A DNA stretch of 64,000 bases, from contig JAWHQI010000079.1 of the NCBI GenBank assembly GCA_033032865.1, forward strand, positions 5,832,501 to 5,896,500, in the 5' to 3' direction. This DNA is from Dactylorhiza incarnata. Its lineage: Eukaryota; Streptophyta; Magnoliopsida; Asparagales; Orchidaceae. Position numbers and translations under genes: made by a program. Below the pieces are notes generated by a model that was given only the letters and a program-made list of their open reading frames with translations, did not search any database and was not told where the DNA came from. Shown here piece by piece: positions 22,978 to 35,129 of the stretch. How positions within the stretch are numbered: position 1 is the first letter of the stretch; each line of letters opens with the position of its first letter.

Positions 22978-24078
22978 TTTTGGATCGGTAGGCGCCCTTA
23001 GAGGGGTGGGGGGGGGGGTGGATAAGAGTTTTAAAACTTTTGGTGTATTTTGAAATACTTTAAATTTTAGGAGATTGAAATAGTGCAAAACAAAGACAAA
23101 TGAAGTAAAATAAAAAGAGACATGATTTTATTATTATGAAATGTAGTATTACAAAATTTGACTTCTTATAACGCTAGAAATCGAAGGCGAATATTAAAAA
23201 GACTTTTTTCGTTTTCTATCCCGACTCGTATCCCCACGAACCGGTGGCTTTAGCCTATCCTTCCCGGATACGGCCTCAAGCCGCTCTAGCCAACCCTTCC
23301 CCGGATATAGCCTCGAGCACCCCCTAGATCTACACCCTAGACCTAATCGCCAACACGAGGCGAATTTCTCCCTAAGTCCTACCCAGACCTAGTCGCCAAC
23401 ATGAGGCGAATTCACTAAACTATTACAAGAATAAAGATGTGAAATATGCAATAATAATATTAAAACTCCCTCTTGTAGAACTTCTGAAGTTGGAGACGAA
23501 AGACCGCTGTAGAATTAGCATTGTTGAAGCGATCGTCGTTCGGATCCGGCGTGAAGAAATCCTCCTTCAGAAATTCGCAGAACTTTGGTGGGAGATAACT
23601 TTTCGGCAGAATAAGGCTCTGGAATTTTAGCATTCAACCTCTCTCAAACTTGTGTGTAAAAAATGACAGGAGAGGGGTCCTTTTTATAGCCTTGGATCTA
23701 GCGCATGTGATAGCGCTACTGCCGACACTATCCTGGATTAGGAAACATTCTCCGTGTGCGTATCTTCAATCTAAGGAAAGCCTCTCGACATTCCTCAAGT
23801 GCTCCGCGATAGCGCCTGCGCTATCTGTTACTTCCTGGCGCTAGCGCCTTCTAAAACAACTCCCAAAATTGCTCTAATCAGAGCTAGCACCTGCGCTAGG
23901 TGCTACCGCCGGCGCTAGTGTAAATGTTGGAATTTTGGCTTCAAATTTGGGGGCAACCTTCTTATGTTGTCCTTCAGTCATATGGACTTGTTTCCTGCAC
24001 ATTTAAACACACAAGATCAAATACGCATAGGATTTGTTATTCTCAAAACTAGGAGATGCAGAAGACCATGTTCCAACA
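22978..24078 (-). repeat. 5' LTR of copia A2
   Basis: 1101 bp. The end nearest the primer site reads TTTTGGA, where the partner LTR has TGTTGGA, so the terminal CA of the element strand is mutated. The other end, TCCAACA, is intact. Minus-strand TATA box at about 23680-23690. A G-rich tract lies at about 23001-23019. Confidence 0.93.
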
Positions 24079-24792
24079 ATTCTGACTTCCATCAGGTGGA
24101 GGGTCATGAAATGGCTACATTCCCTAAATTCCTAGAGTAGAGAAGAGGAGCAAGAGGGGTCCAGGAGGGCGGTAGGAGCGAGAAGGAGGAGAAGTGCAGA
24201 GTAATGGGGGAGGAGCCCCTGCCCCAAGAATGTGTGAATATCGGGGAGATTTCAGAGCTTAAAGAGGGATAGGCATCATCCATGGAGGAGCAGGGTTGGA
24301 GGCAACCCATAAGGGGAGTCTTCATGCCATGTACCAGAGGGGTGTGGCCTCGATAAATCAGATTCCACCTCCGATAGGTGAGATTAGGTTTTCGGAGGAG
24401 GATATGCTGGGCAACGAGAATCCCTTCCACGATGCGGTGGTGATCAAGGCTGTAGTAGAGAACTACACGGTCTCCCGCATCCTAGTGGACAACAGGAGCT
24501 CCGTCAATGTGGTGTTCAAGAAGGCGCTCGACGCGATGAAGGTGGAAGAGAAGAGGGTCACTGCGGCGGTGGGGCCGCTCTTCGGCTTCTCGGGAGAAAG
24601 GAAGGAGGTAGAAGGAGGAGTGGAGCTGGTCGTTACACTGAGGGGAACCACTAAATGCTGCATATTTGTCATTGTCAATGCCCCTAACAGATACAACGCC
24701 ATCTTCGGCAGGCCACTCATCTGTGCCTACAAGTGTGTGCCCTCCTCCTAACACAAGTGTCTGAAGTACAACCAAGGAGGGGTGTAGATCAG
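24079..24792 (+). pseudogene. G2 gag end and aspartic protease
   Basis: Resumes exactly after A2. The first bases encode DFHQVEGHEMATFPKFLE, the degenerate zinc-knuckle region of Tat gag (usual cysteines lost). From about 24296 an open frame of 151 residues carries the protease: VSRILVDNRSSVNVVF, where the active-site glycine of DxGSS is arginine, and NRYNAIFGRPL. The frame ends at a stop at 24749-24751, and copia S1 begins at 24793. Confidence 0.85.
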
Positions 24793-26646
24793 TGTTGGAA
24801 CAACCCTATTTGTGATTTGGGCTAGGATCACTATCTGTTGACTAAGGACAAGTTGACCCCAATGTATAGTTTATGGGTCAAGAGTTTAGGAAGAGTTTTG
24901 GCTGTTAGAACTAGAAATTTCATTCAATTTCTGCGTTCGACGAACGTCTATCTGCGTTCGACGAACGTCTATCTGCGTTCAACGATCGGCAGGCTATCTG
25001 CGTTCGAAGATCGGCAGGCTATCTGCGTTCGACGATCGACAAGCTTTCTGCGTTCAACGAACATGCTTGTTCTCAGCGGTCGACGAACCTGTCTCAGCAG
25101 TCGAAGAATTTGTCTAAGTGCAGAGCTCGACGCTTTTGCTCAAGTTCAGCGCTCGACGCTTTTTCCTAGCTCAGCGCTCGACGCTTTTTGCTCAAGCTTA
25201 GCGGTCGACGATTTTACCCAGGCTCAGTGGTCGACGAATCCTTCCATTCGACGAACTCCAGTCTGCGTTCGACGAAATCTCAACAGAAGCTCAGAACGAC
25301 TAATCAAATGTTCAGATCGACGAAAGTGGTTTGAGGTCGACGAAGTGAATGTTGCGTTCGATGAAAACCTTGAGGTCGACGAATTTGAGATCGATGAATT
25401 TTATTCAGATCGAAGAAAACATTATTTAAGTGCAGATTAATTTCAGAATATTATATTTACTCATTCTCTGAACTCAGATCGACGACAGCAACGGCTCTTT
25501 TCTTCAGATCAAGTAAGGAAATATATTTCCTTTATTATTTAAGTTATAGTCATTGACAATTCCAGCAGAAAAGGACAAATTATGAAAAAGGAAAGAATTT
25601 ATGGCGTATCAGTTACAGTTTCCCAGAAATATGCTTTCAGAATAATATATCCCTTAATATAAGGGATTTGCATTTAATAGCAGTCAGATATTTGAAAAGG
25701 GAGAAGATATATAGCAGATTATACTCAAGCTTACACGACAGATCAAATATAGCATACTTTACATATTTGTTGTGCAGAAAATATCGACAGAAAAGGAAGA
25801 GAGAGATTTACAGGAAGTATAGAAGAATAAAATAACAGATCTTCATCTTCTTCCTCTATAGCATCATTCAGAGAACAGAACTATCTGCTTCTTCCTCCTT
25901 CTCGAGCAGCAGCAGTTTTCTGAGAACAACTTCAACACCTTCTCTCAGTCTTTTGCTGCAAACACAGATCTTCAACAGAGCAACTATAATCTGAAGAAAT
26001 ACTTCTCTCAGATTAATTAGCTACAGGAGGATCAAGTTTTACAAAGAGAAAGCTCCAGCAATTTCAACTGTCAAACAACTTCAATCAGATAGAGGAGTCT
26101 TTCTACAACATCAAATCCACTAGAGTCTTCTCTATACATCTTGACAGAGAAGAACATCTACACCCCTCTCCATTCCATTCTGTACAGGGTTAATACTCCC
26201 TTCAAAATTGTAACCCACTGGTGGCAAGACACCTTATCAAAAAATCCTTGTGTGGTTTTTAAGCACCTTATCAAAAGCTTATCGGTGATTTGGGCACCTG
26301 ATCAAACTCCCATTGGTGTGTGGACACCTTATCAAAAATACCTTGGCGTGAGGGCACCTTATCAAAAATCCTAGTGGATTCCTACCAAGGGTGGTAGAAG
26401 AGTAGACGTACCCAGATTTATTGGGGAACTACTATAGCTCCTAGTGTCCTCTGTGATTGATTATTTCTTTGTGCTGTGCTGTGTGATTGTATTTACTTAG
26501 TTTTTATTACTCACTCTCATATACACATATATATAACACTATTTTTTATTTCTGCAAATAAAACTAAGGGAAAAAGTTTTAAATTCTATTCACCCCCCCC
26601 CCCCCCCCTTCTCTAGAGTTAACTTAAGATCTAACCTCCACTTTCA
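24793..26646 (+). repeat. LTR1 of S1 (5' LTR)
   Basis: 1854 bp, TGTTGGAACAACC to CCACTTTCA. It contains about 20 full or decayed GTTCGACGAAC-type words (24940-25410), a block of GCACCTTATCAAAA repeats (about 26225-26370) and a 16-C tract (26593-26608). The primer site follows after two bases. Confidence 0.95.
26225..26372 (+). repeat. Short tandem repeat near the 3' part of the SIRE LTR
   Basis: Four to five imperfect units of about 31-36 bp, each with GGNCACCTTATCAAAA or GGGCACCTGATCAAA followed by CTTGGTG-like bases. The same block is kept in all four SIRE LTRs (also about 34595-34745, 52755-52885 and 62840-62965), so it is a family feature. Confidence 0.8.
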
Positions 26647-26648
26647 AT

Positions 26649-26660
26649 TGGTATCAGAGG
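26649..26660 (+). other. Primer binding site of S1
   Basis: TGGTATCAGAGG, two bases after the LTR end. It matches the initiator tRNA-Met site in 11 of 12 positions. Confidence 0.9.
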
Positions 26661-26761
26661 GCTGTTGATCTTATTTACAGGCTAACACCTGGATCACAAA
26701 GATCAATTAGATCTTAAATTATTTTAGAGTTTTTATTGTTTTTTTTTTCTGTTAAAAACTC

Positions 26762-28799
26762 ATGGCACAAAACAAGGAGTATTCAAGCACAAGACCTCCT
26801 ATGTGCAATCTCAGTAAGTTTGCACTGTGGAAAGCAAGGATTAGGCTTTATATGAACTCAATTGATGAAGAAATCTTTAATGTAATTTTGACAGGACCTC
26901 CAACACCTACAGCCGTAGCAAGTACTGATGCAGCAACAAACAACACTACAGTCCCACCTCCTGAATGGACTGAAGCTCAGAAAAAGCAAAGAAGTGCTGA
27001 TGCAAAAGCCATGAATATTCTGGCTCAAACCATGTCTGATGACATCTTTCAGAAAGTGGTGGATTGCACCTCAGCTAGAGAGATATGGACTTCTCTCAAC
27101 AATATGGTTGCAGGCTCTGCTGATGAAAGAAAGGACAGAAGATCTCACTTGATCTCTCTGTATAAGAACTTCAAGAAGGGTGAAGAAGAATCAGTTTCAG
27201 ATGTGTACACTAGATTAAGTGTAATCATAAGTGAACTCAGAACACTGGACAAGGAAATATCATTAACTGAGATCAATGACAAAATCCTAATGTGCTTCCC
27301 CAGCACTTGAGACTCTAGGATCTGGCCTATCAAGGAAGGCAGAAGTCTTAATGAGATAACTACTGAGACATTGCTAGGAAAGCTCAAATCCAATGAGCAA
27401 CTCATCAAGACAAGGGAAGCTGAACAAGTGAGCACCTCCTCTTCAACAAAGAAGGACAGGAACATTGCCTTTAAAGCTACAGAAGAAGAAGGAAAGACAC
27501 CTGACAATGAGGAGTTGATGAGTCTGTTTGCCAAAAGATTCTACAAGATGGCAAGAAAAGTTTCAGGAAAAAGTCATCCAGAAACCATGAAAAGCCAAGG
27601 TATGACAAAAACAATTCTAAAGAAATTATTTGTTATGGTTGCAGGAAACCTGGAAATATTGCACCAGACTGTCCAGAAAACCAGAAGAAATAAAAGAAAA
27701 AGGACAAAGAAGAGAAAAGAAACTCCAGCAAGCCTTCCTCCCACAAACACAAGAAGAAGGGAAGAGGATTTGTAGCAGAATCTTGGAGTGAAACTGAATG
27801 AGATCAGTCATCCAACTCTTCAGATGATGAAGAAGAAACAAAAGAAAATGACCAATGTCTGATGGCCATTTATGACTCAGATAGTGAGTCAGGAAATGCT
27901 TCTTTATCCAGTGATGATGAAGACTATGAAGAAGAGAAGAACTTTTGCATGATGGCAATCAATGCCTCAGCCAACAATTCTGATGAAGAGGAATTAGAAT
28001 CAGAGCAGAACCTGATGCAGATCAGGTAATATCTACCTTTGATTTTACTTCAGTTGAATTCAAAGCTGAATTCAAAGTCCTTTGCTCAGACTTAATTAAA
28101 TCTGAGAAAGAAATAATCTCACTCAGACTTAAGTTAGCAGAAATGAATCAAATCAGTGAAGAAAATATAAATCTTAAGAAAGATTTGGCTGCCTCTAGAG
28201 AATAAATTATTCTCATTGAGAATAAACTTTCTGAGGCTAAGGAATTTGAAGAATCCCTGAATGGGAGAAGCATCAAACTGATGGACATCACAAGAACAAT
28301 AAATGCTAAACTTAATAGCAAACTGGGCTTGGGTGCTTCATCAAGTGAGCCACCTCTGATTAAGAAGAATATATTATCTACACCTATAAAATTCATCTCT
28401 GCTAAGAGCAAAGGGGTTGTAGATGAAAATAAAAACATTTCAAGTAAGACTGTCGAGAATAGCAGAATTCAGCAGAATTCGTCGAACGGAGCTCGACGAA
28501 ATATACCCACTTCGTCGAACGGAGCTTGACGAACTCTGAAGACAGATTTTCTATATAGTAATTATATGAACGATGCTCGACGAAATATCAGTCATTCATC
28601 GAATGGCGCTCGACGAAATCAGCCAGTTCATCAAACAGAAACTATACAACAAATCTGAACAATTCTCATTCTTCACATTCAATCAATCTTTTCACTAAAT
28701 GGATAATACCTCCAAGGAGATATCATCCACAAGGTTACAAGGACCAACCTGAAATGTCTTTTATTTCAGATTTTTTGTGGCAATACAAAAAGACCCAAG
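26762..28799 (+). pseudogene. gag: S1 gag
   Basis: The start is MAQNKEYSSTRPPMCNLSKF, as in S2 and S3. The capsid part shows FALWKARIRLYMNSID, TMSDDIFQKVVDCTSAREIW and RLSVIISELRTLD. A TGA at 27308-27310 replaces the tryptophan codon of PSTWDSR, still present in S2. A frameshift lies near 27560. The zinc knuckle (27631-27672) reads CYGCRKPGNIAPDC: the histidine is changed to asparagine. The C-terminal coiled-coil and Ser/Asp-rich parts contain more stops. The end (28450-28640) encodes SSNGARR-type repeats from the TCGACGAA hairpin motif. Confidence 0.88.
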
Positions 28800-28844
28800 G
28801 TAATCTGGGTCAGGAACAAATAGATTGTTTTCTTATTTTTGTAG
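28800..28844 (+). other. GT...AG segment with a stop at the S1 gag-pol junction (45 nt)
   Basis: Begins GTAATCTGGG after AAG and ends in a pyrimidine-rich stretch plus TAG before GTGCACAGC. It contains the gag stop TAG. Removing it leaves gag and pol in one frame. S2 (37171-37215) and S3 (55293-55336) have the same layout. It could be a very short intron or a readthrough site. Confidence 0.6.
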
Positions 28845-31800
28845 GTGCACAGCTGTCCAAGAACAAGTGAAAAATGGTATTTGGACAGTGGCTGTTCAAA
28901 ACATATGACAGGGAACAAGGCAAATCTGAACAATTACAAGGCAAAGCTTGGACCAAAAGTTATATTTGGAGACTCCAACTGTGGACAGACCAAAGGCTAT
29001 GTAAAAGTAAAGGTTGGAGAAGTCACCTTCAAAGAGGTAGCTTATGTAAAGGGACTGAAGCACAACCTCATCAGCATAAGTCAATTATGTGATGAAGGTT
29101 ATCAGGTAACATTTAATAAATTGAAATGCCTTATTAAATCTTCTGATAGTATTATTGTTTTATCAGGTATTAGGCAAGGTAATATATATTTAGTGAATTT
29201 CAATTCATCTACATCAGAAATTTGTTTATTTAATGAACTAAGCAAACCTAGTGAACTTTGGCATAAAAGATTAGGACATGTAAACCTTAGGACCATTGCT
29301 AAATTATCTAAGGACAATCTTGTTAGAGGTTTACCCTTAGGTTCATATAAGAAAGAAGGTCTTTGTAGGGCATGTCAGCTAGGCAAGCAAACTAAAAATA
29401 GCTTTAAATCATTATCTAAAAATGATTCACCTAGAATCTTATATTTGCTACATATGGACCTTTTTGGACCTATAGCAACAAAGAGTTTAGGGGGGAAGTC
29501 TTGCACTTTAGTTATTTTAGATGACTTCTCTAGATTCACTTGGGTGTTCTTTTTGAGAGAAAAGTCGGATAACTTTAAAGTTCTTATAGACTTTCTTAAG
29601 AGCATAAAGATTGAGTACTCTACTGTAGTTGCATTGATCAAAAGTGATCATGGCATTGAGTTTGAGTCTCTTCTTATGCATGAATTCGGTGAGAAGGAAG
29701 GTATCAGGCATTGCTTCTCAGCTCCTAGAACTCCTCAACAAAATGGGGTAGTTGAAAGGAAAAACAGAACTCTAATTGAATCAGCAAGAACATTGCTTGC
29801 AGATGCTAATTTGCCCCTATCTTTTTGGGCAGAGGCTGTTAGCACAGCAAATTATGTTCTGAATAGAAGTTTGATACACAAACTTAAGGGAAAAACTCCT
29901 TATGAATTACTTAAAGGGAAGAAACCTAAAGTTAGCTATTTTAGAGCATTTGGCTGTAGATGTTTTATTCATAATAATGATAAGAAATACCATAGGAAAT
30001 TTGAACCAAAATCTGATGAAGGAATTTTCTTAGGTTATTCACTAATCAGCAAAGCATATAGGATTTATAATAAATCTACTCTTAAAATAGAAGAATCTAT
30101 GCATGTTTCTTTTGATGAAACTAACATGTTTTATAAGGAGAAGGTTTCTTCTACCATAGAAAATCTACAGGTACCCATATTATGTGAGCAGCTAGATCAA
30201 TTAGCTCTGCATAAAGAAGGATTTCTGGATCCTGAACAGCAGAATTCTGAAGAAAGTGAAGAAGAAAATCACCCAGATTTTTCAGTACAGATAACAACAG
30301 ATCATCCTCCACAGGATATAGTAGCTGAACAAATTCCCCAAGTGGAAATCATTGCTGATCCCACTATACATGTTGATTATTTTAATATTAAAGATCACCC
30401 CAGATCTCAAATAATTGGAGACATATCAACTGGTGTGCAAACAAGGCATCAAGCAAATCAGAACATGATGCATACTTATTTTCTCTCTCAGATTGAACCT
30501 CAATCCCTACAAGATGCAGAACAAGATCCCAACTGGATCATTGCTATGCAAGAGGAACAAAATCAGTTTGAGACAAACAAAGTTTGGGAATTGGTTTCTA
30601 GACCAAAGAATTATCCAGATATTGAAACTAAGTGGGTCTACAGGAATAAGCTAGTTGCTGATGGAAATATTGTGAGAAATAAAGCAAGATTGGTAGCCCA
30701 AGGATACTCACAGGAAGAAGGGATTGATTATGATCAGACCTTTGCTCCTGTTGCAAGACTTGAAGCAATTAGATTTTTTCTTGCATTTGCTGCATATAAG
30801 AAATTCAAGGTTTATCAAATGGATGTAATAAGTGCATTCCTGAATGGAGAAATCAAAGAAGAAGCCTATGTGGAACAACCACCAGGTTTCATCTCTCCAA
30901 CTCAATCCTCTTTTGTATTTAAGCTTAAGAAAGCTCTTTATGGTCTCAAACAAGCTCCTAGAGCATGGTATGAGACTTTAACTAGTTTTCTTCTAGAGAA
31001 TAAATTCTGTAGAGGCATAGTAGACAAAACATTATTTTTCAGGATACATAAAAATCAAACATTGCTAGTTCAAATATATGTAGATGATATTATTTTTGGC
31101 TCTACTGATTCAAATTTGTGCAAAAGATTTTCTAATTTGATGCAATCTAAATTTGAAATGAGTAGTATGGGAGAACTATCATACTTCCTTGGTCTTCAAG
31201 TGAAGCAAACCCCAAAAGGAATCTTCATATCCAATCTAAGTATGCTAAGGAATTAGTGAAAAGATTTGGTATGTCTGATTCTTCCACCATGAAAACACCC
31301 ATGCCCTCAAATGTTGTTGTTGATAATGATGAATCAGGGAAACCTGTTGATTCAAAAGTATATAGAGCAATTGTTGGTTCTTTACTTTATTTAACAGCTA
31401 GTAGGCCTGATATAATGTTTGCTACATGTATTTGTGCTAGATTCCAAGTTAACCCCAAAGAATCTCATCTAATTTTACTAAAAAGGATTTTGAGATATAT
31501 AAAGGGTTGCCCTAATCTAGGACTTTGGTATCCAACAACATCTGAATTTGAATTAACGTGATTCTCAAATTCAGATTATGCTGGATGCAGAGTAGACAGG
31601 AAAAGCACATCAGGAACTTGCCAGTTTCTTGCTGATAGGCTTGTGTCTTGGTTTTGTAAGAAACAGACATTTGTGTCTACATCAACAGCTGAAGCTGAAT
31701 ACATAGCTACTGGCAGTTGCTGCTCACAGATGTTGTGGATACAAAATCAGCTCCTAGACTATGGTGTCAACTTAAATAATACAACTTTATTTTGTGACAA

Positions 31801-32029
31801 TACTAGTGCAATATCTATAGCACAAAATCCAGTTCTCCATAGTAGGACTAAACACATAGAAATTAGGCACCACTTCTTTAGGGATAATGTGGATAAAAAC
31901 AAAATCTGCCTACAGTTCATCTCTACTGATTTGCAAAGAGCTGACATTTTCACCAAGCCCTTGGATGAAAAGAAACTTATTTTCTTTATAAATTAGTTAG
32001 GAATGATAGATGGAGATTCAATCAGATAA
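28845..32029 (+). pseudogene. pol: S1 pol: protease, integrase, RT, RNase H
   Basis: Open for 803 residues to 31256. In order: protease [16 protein letters not shown] (residues about 11-26), pre-integrase [17 protein letters not shown] (about 137-153), integrase LLHMDLFGP and [32 protein letters not shown] (D, D, E all present), SFWAEAV, then [35 protein letters not shown] and [11 protein letters not shown] frameshift at about 31235 separates the RT end. A TGA at 31559-31561 cuts RNase H, which continues as [24 protein letters not shown] at 31994 breaks FINQLG. It is the longest open pol in the window. Confidence 0.93.
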
Positions 32030-32039
32030 AAAATTAAGT

Positions 32040-32180
32040 TTTCTACTTACCCATCTCTTCATTGAACTGAGCTCGACGAAATCAAGTTTTTCGTCGAACG
32101 AAGATTGACGAAGTCATCAAGTTCGTCGAACCAAGATCGGCGAAAACTCATTTTTCGTCGAACACAGTTTTTCTGAAGCT
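32040..32180 (+). repeat. TTCGTCGA/TCGACGAA hairpin motifs after S1 pol
   Basis: Three to four inverted pairs such as CTCGACGAA facing TTCGTCGAAC within about 130 bp directly after the pol stop. The same motif ends gag (28450-28620) and fills the LTR. Confidence 0.8.
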
Positions 32181-32289
32181 TTTTATTTCAGCCTGTCATC
32201 ATTAATAAAAAAATTTTATTAGCTGATTGTCTATAGAATTGTTTCTCTTTCTAGTTCCCATTTGCACTTGATCTCTCTTTTCTTGTGCA

Positions 32290-32520
32290 GGAACAATAAT
32301 ATAAATCTTGCATACTTCCCTACCTCCATCAAATGTCCCTTCTTCAAGGGGCCTAGCTTCAGCTTTCCTGAAACTAGGCAGGGGGAGAAGTTTTACATGA
32401 ACAAGCTCCATTTGATGCACTGTTTTGCTCAGGGGGAGTTGTTCTATAATCTAGGCAAGAGAGAAAAGCTGAAGAATCTCCAGTCTCAGGGGGAGACACT
32501 CTCAGGGGGAGTTGCTGTTT
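32290..32520 (+). pseudogene. Remnant of the third ORF in S1, mostly deleted
   Basis: The leader before ORF3 in S3 (TTGCACTTGATC ... CAG|G.AACAAT) is recognisable at about 32265-32300, and the ORF3 segment GGGGCCTAGCTTCAG..TTTCCTGAAACTAGGCAGGGGGAG (given here in parts) at about 32348-32387. The roughly 1.3 kb between them in S3 is absent, so S1 lost most of ORF3 by deletion. Four AGGGGGAG copies follow (32380, 32431, 32488, 32504). Confidence 0.7.
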
Positions 32521-33066
32521 GAAGAAAAGCTTGATAAAGCTTACAGCAGCTTGATGATTACAGTTTGCTGTTTCAGAAAAGTATTCTGTAATTCAGATGC
32601 AGATACAACTCAGAAAAAGAATTTTTATATAGCAAATTCAATATCAGTTATTGCTACAGCATAACTAATCAAAATTATAAAGCTGATCAAAAGTAGAAAG
32701 CAAATTGCAGATTCAGATTTCAGAATATATCTATATGCAGATTTCAGAATGCTGTCTTTGAATTTAAAAGGAGTAGCAGATAACACATTCAGAAATCAGA
32801 TCAAGATTCAGATCAGAATTCAGAACAACACAGATCAGACAAAATCAGAATTTCAGAATTCAGAAACAGCAGAATTCAGAAAAATCAAGGTTCTGATTGT
32901 ATTTTCAGTTTTATTTTTATTGAAATGTATTTTCAAAACTTAGAGTACTATTCATTTTATATCTGATAAAATATTTAAAATATATCAGATATATTCATGC
33001 TCTGTTGTTTTTGATGTATTAGTATTTGTTTATTTTCAATTTTTGTCAAATAGTGTCCTAACCCAA
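32521..33066 (+). other. S1 tail before the LTR, no gene
   Basis: AT-rich with many CAGATTCAGAAT-like words (about 32740-32890). No readable counterpart of the S3 ORF3 C-terminal part. The polypurine tract follows. Confidence 0.55.
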
Positions 33067-33078
33067 ATAGGGAGAGAT
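33067..33078 (+). other. Polypurine tract of S1
   Basis: AATAGGGAGAGAT directly before TGTTGGAAC. The S3 counterpart, AATAGGGGGAGAT, is cleaner. It sets LTR2 as the 3' LTR of S1. Confidence 0.75.
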
Positions 33079-35014
33079 TGTTGGAACAACCCTATTTGTG
33101 ATTTGGGCTAGGATCACTATCTGTTGACAAATAACAAGTTGACCTCAATGTATAGTTTATGGGTCAAGAGTTTAGGAAGAGTTTTGCCTGTTAGAACTAG
33201 AAATTTCATTCAATTTCTGCGTTCGACGAACGTCTATCTGCGTTTCGTCGACGAACATTTATCTGCGTTCGACGATCGGCAGGCTATCTGCGTTCGACGA
33301 TCGGCTGGCTATCTGCATTCGACGATCGGCAAGCTTTCTGCGTTCAATGAACATGCTTGTTCTTAGCGGTCGACGAACCCGTCTCAGCGGTTGAAGAATT
33401 TGTCTAAGTGCAGAGCTCGACGCTTTTGCTCAAGTTCAGCGCTCGACGCTTTTTCCCAGCTCAGCGCTCGACGCTTTTTGCTCAAGCTCAGCGGTCGACG
33501 ATTCTATCCAGGCTCAGCGGTCGACGAATCCTTCTGTTCGACAAACTCCAGTCTGCATTCGATGAAATCTCAACAGAAGCTCAGAACGACTAATCAAATG
33601 TTCAGATCGACGAAAGTGCTTTTGAGGTCGACGAATTTGAGTTCGACGAATATCTTCAGTTCGATGAAAGTTCTCGCAGATCAACAGAATTAATTATTCC
33701 TTTGAGGTCGACGAAGTGAATGTTGCGTTCGACGAAAACCTTGAGGTCGACAATCTGAGATCGACGAATTTTATGCAGATCGAAGAAAACATTATTTAAG
33801 TGCAGATTAATTTCAGAATATTATATTTACTCATTCTCTGAACTCAGATCGACGACAGCAACGGCTCTTTTCTTCAGATCAAGTAAGGAAATATATTTCC
33901 TTCATTATTTAAGTTATAGTCGTTGACAATTCTAGCAGAAAAGGACAAATTATGAAAAAGAAAATAATTTACGGCGTATCAGTTACAGTTTCCCAGAAAT
34001 ATGCTTTCAGAATAATATATCCCTTAATATAAGGGATCTGCATTTAATAGCTGTCAGATATTTGAAAAGGGAGAAGATATACAGCAGATTATGCTCAAGC
34101 TTACATGACAGATCAAATATAGCATACTTTACATATTTGCTGTATATAAAAATCGACAGAAAAGGAAGAGAGAGATTTACAGGAAGTATAGAAGAATAAA
34201 ATAACAGATCTTCATCTTCTTCCTCTATAACATCATTCAGTGAACAGAACTTTCAGCTTCTTCCTCCTTCTCGAGCAACAGCAGTTTTCTGAGAACAACT
34301 TCAACACCTTCTCTCAGTCTTTTGCTGCAAACACAGATCTTCAACAGAGCAACTATAATCTGAAGAAATACTTCTCTCAGATTAATTAGCTACAGGAGGA
34401 TCAAGTTTTACAAAGAGAAAGCTCCAGCAATTTCAACTGTCAAACAACTTCAATTAGACAGAGGAGTCTTTCTACAACATCAAACCCACTAGAGTCTTCT
34501 CTATACATCTTGACAGAGAAGAACATCTAAACCCCTATCCATTCCATTCGGTATAGGTTTAATACTCCCTTCAAAAGTGTAACCCACTGGTGGCAAGACA
34601 CCTTATCAAAAAATCCTTGTGTGGTTGTTAAGCACCTTATCAAAAGCTTATCGGTGATTTGGGCACCTGATCAAACTCCCATTTGTGTCTGGACACCTTA
34701 TCAAAAATCCCTTGGTGTGAGGGCACCTTATCAAAAATCCTAGTGGATTCCTACCAAGGGTGGTAGAAGAGTAGACGTACCCAGATTTATTGGGGAACTA
34801 CTATAGCTCCTTGTGTCCTCTGTGATTGCTTATTTCTTTGTGCTGTGCTGTGTGATTTTATTTACTTAGTTTTTATTACTCACTCTCATATACACATATA
34901 TATAACACTATTTTTTATTTCCGCAAATAAAACTAAGGGAAAAAGTTTTAAACTCTATTCACCCCCCCCCCCCCCCCCCTCTAGAATTAACTTAAGATCT
35001 AACCTCCACTTTCA
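33079..35014 (+). repeat. LTR2, shared by S1 (3') and S2 (5')
   Basis: 1936 bp, the same ends as LTR1. It is longer in the TCGACGAA array (33220-33780) and lacks a few bases elsewhere. It has a C tract of similar length near the end. It is preceded by a polypurine tract and followed by a primer site, so it has both 3' and 5' LTR contexts. Confidence 0.95.
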
Positions 35015-35016
35015 AT

Positions 35017-35028
35017 TGGTATCAGAGG
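35017..35028 (+). other. Primer binding site of S2
   Basis: TGGTATCAGAGG, two bases after LTR2. It shows that LTR2 serves as a 5' LTR for the second body. Confidence 0.9.
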
Positions 35029-35129
35029 GTTGTTGATCTTATTTACAAGCTAACACCTGGATCACAAAGATCAATTATATCTCAAATTATTTTAGAGTTT
35101 TTATTGTTTTTATTTTCTGTTAAAAACTC

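Larger units (their letters stand above)
14654..24078 (-). mobile_element. Copia element A2, complete with two LTRs
   Basis: A minus-strand Ty1/copia element of 9425 bp: 5' LTR 24078-22978, primer site, gag, protease, integrase, RT, RNase H, a 2.2-kb non-coding tail, polypurine tract, 3' LTR 15749-14654. The target flanks are attcc (14649-14653) and attct (24079-24083), a 5-bp duplication with one change. It sits in the gag of G2. The order protease-integrase-RT-RNase H defines copia. All frames are broken. Confidence 0.95.

Noticed and set aside
24838..25440. 200-codon ORF with LRSTNVYLRST repeats
   Set aside because: It lies inside the SIRE LTR upstream of the primer site and is the translation of the TCGACGAA array.
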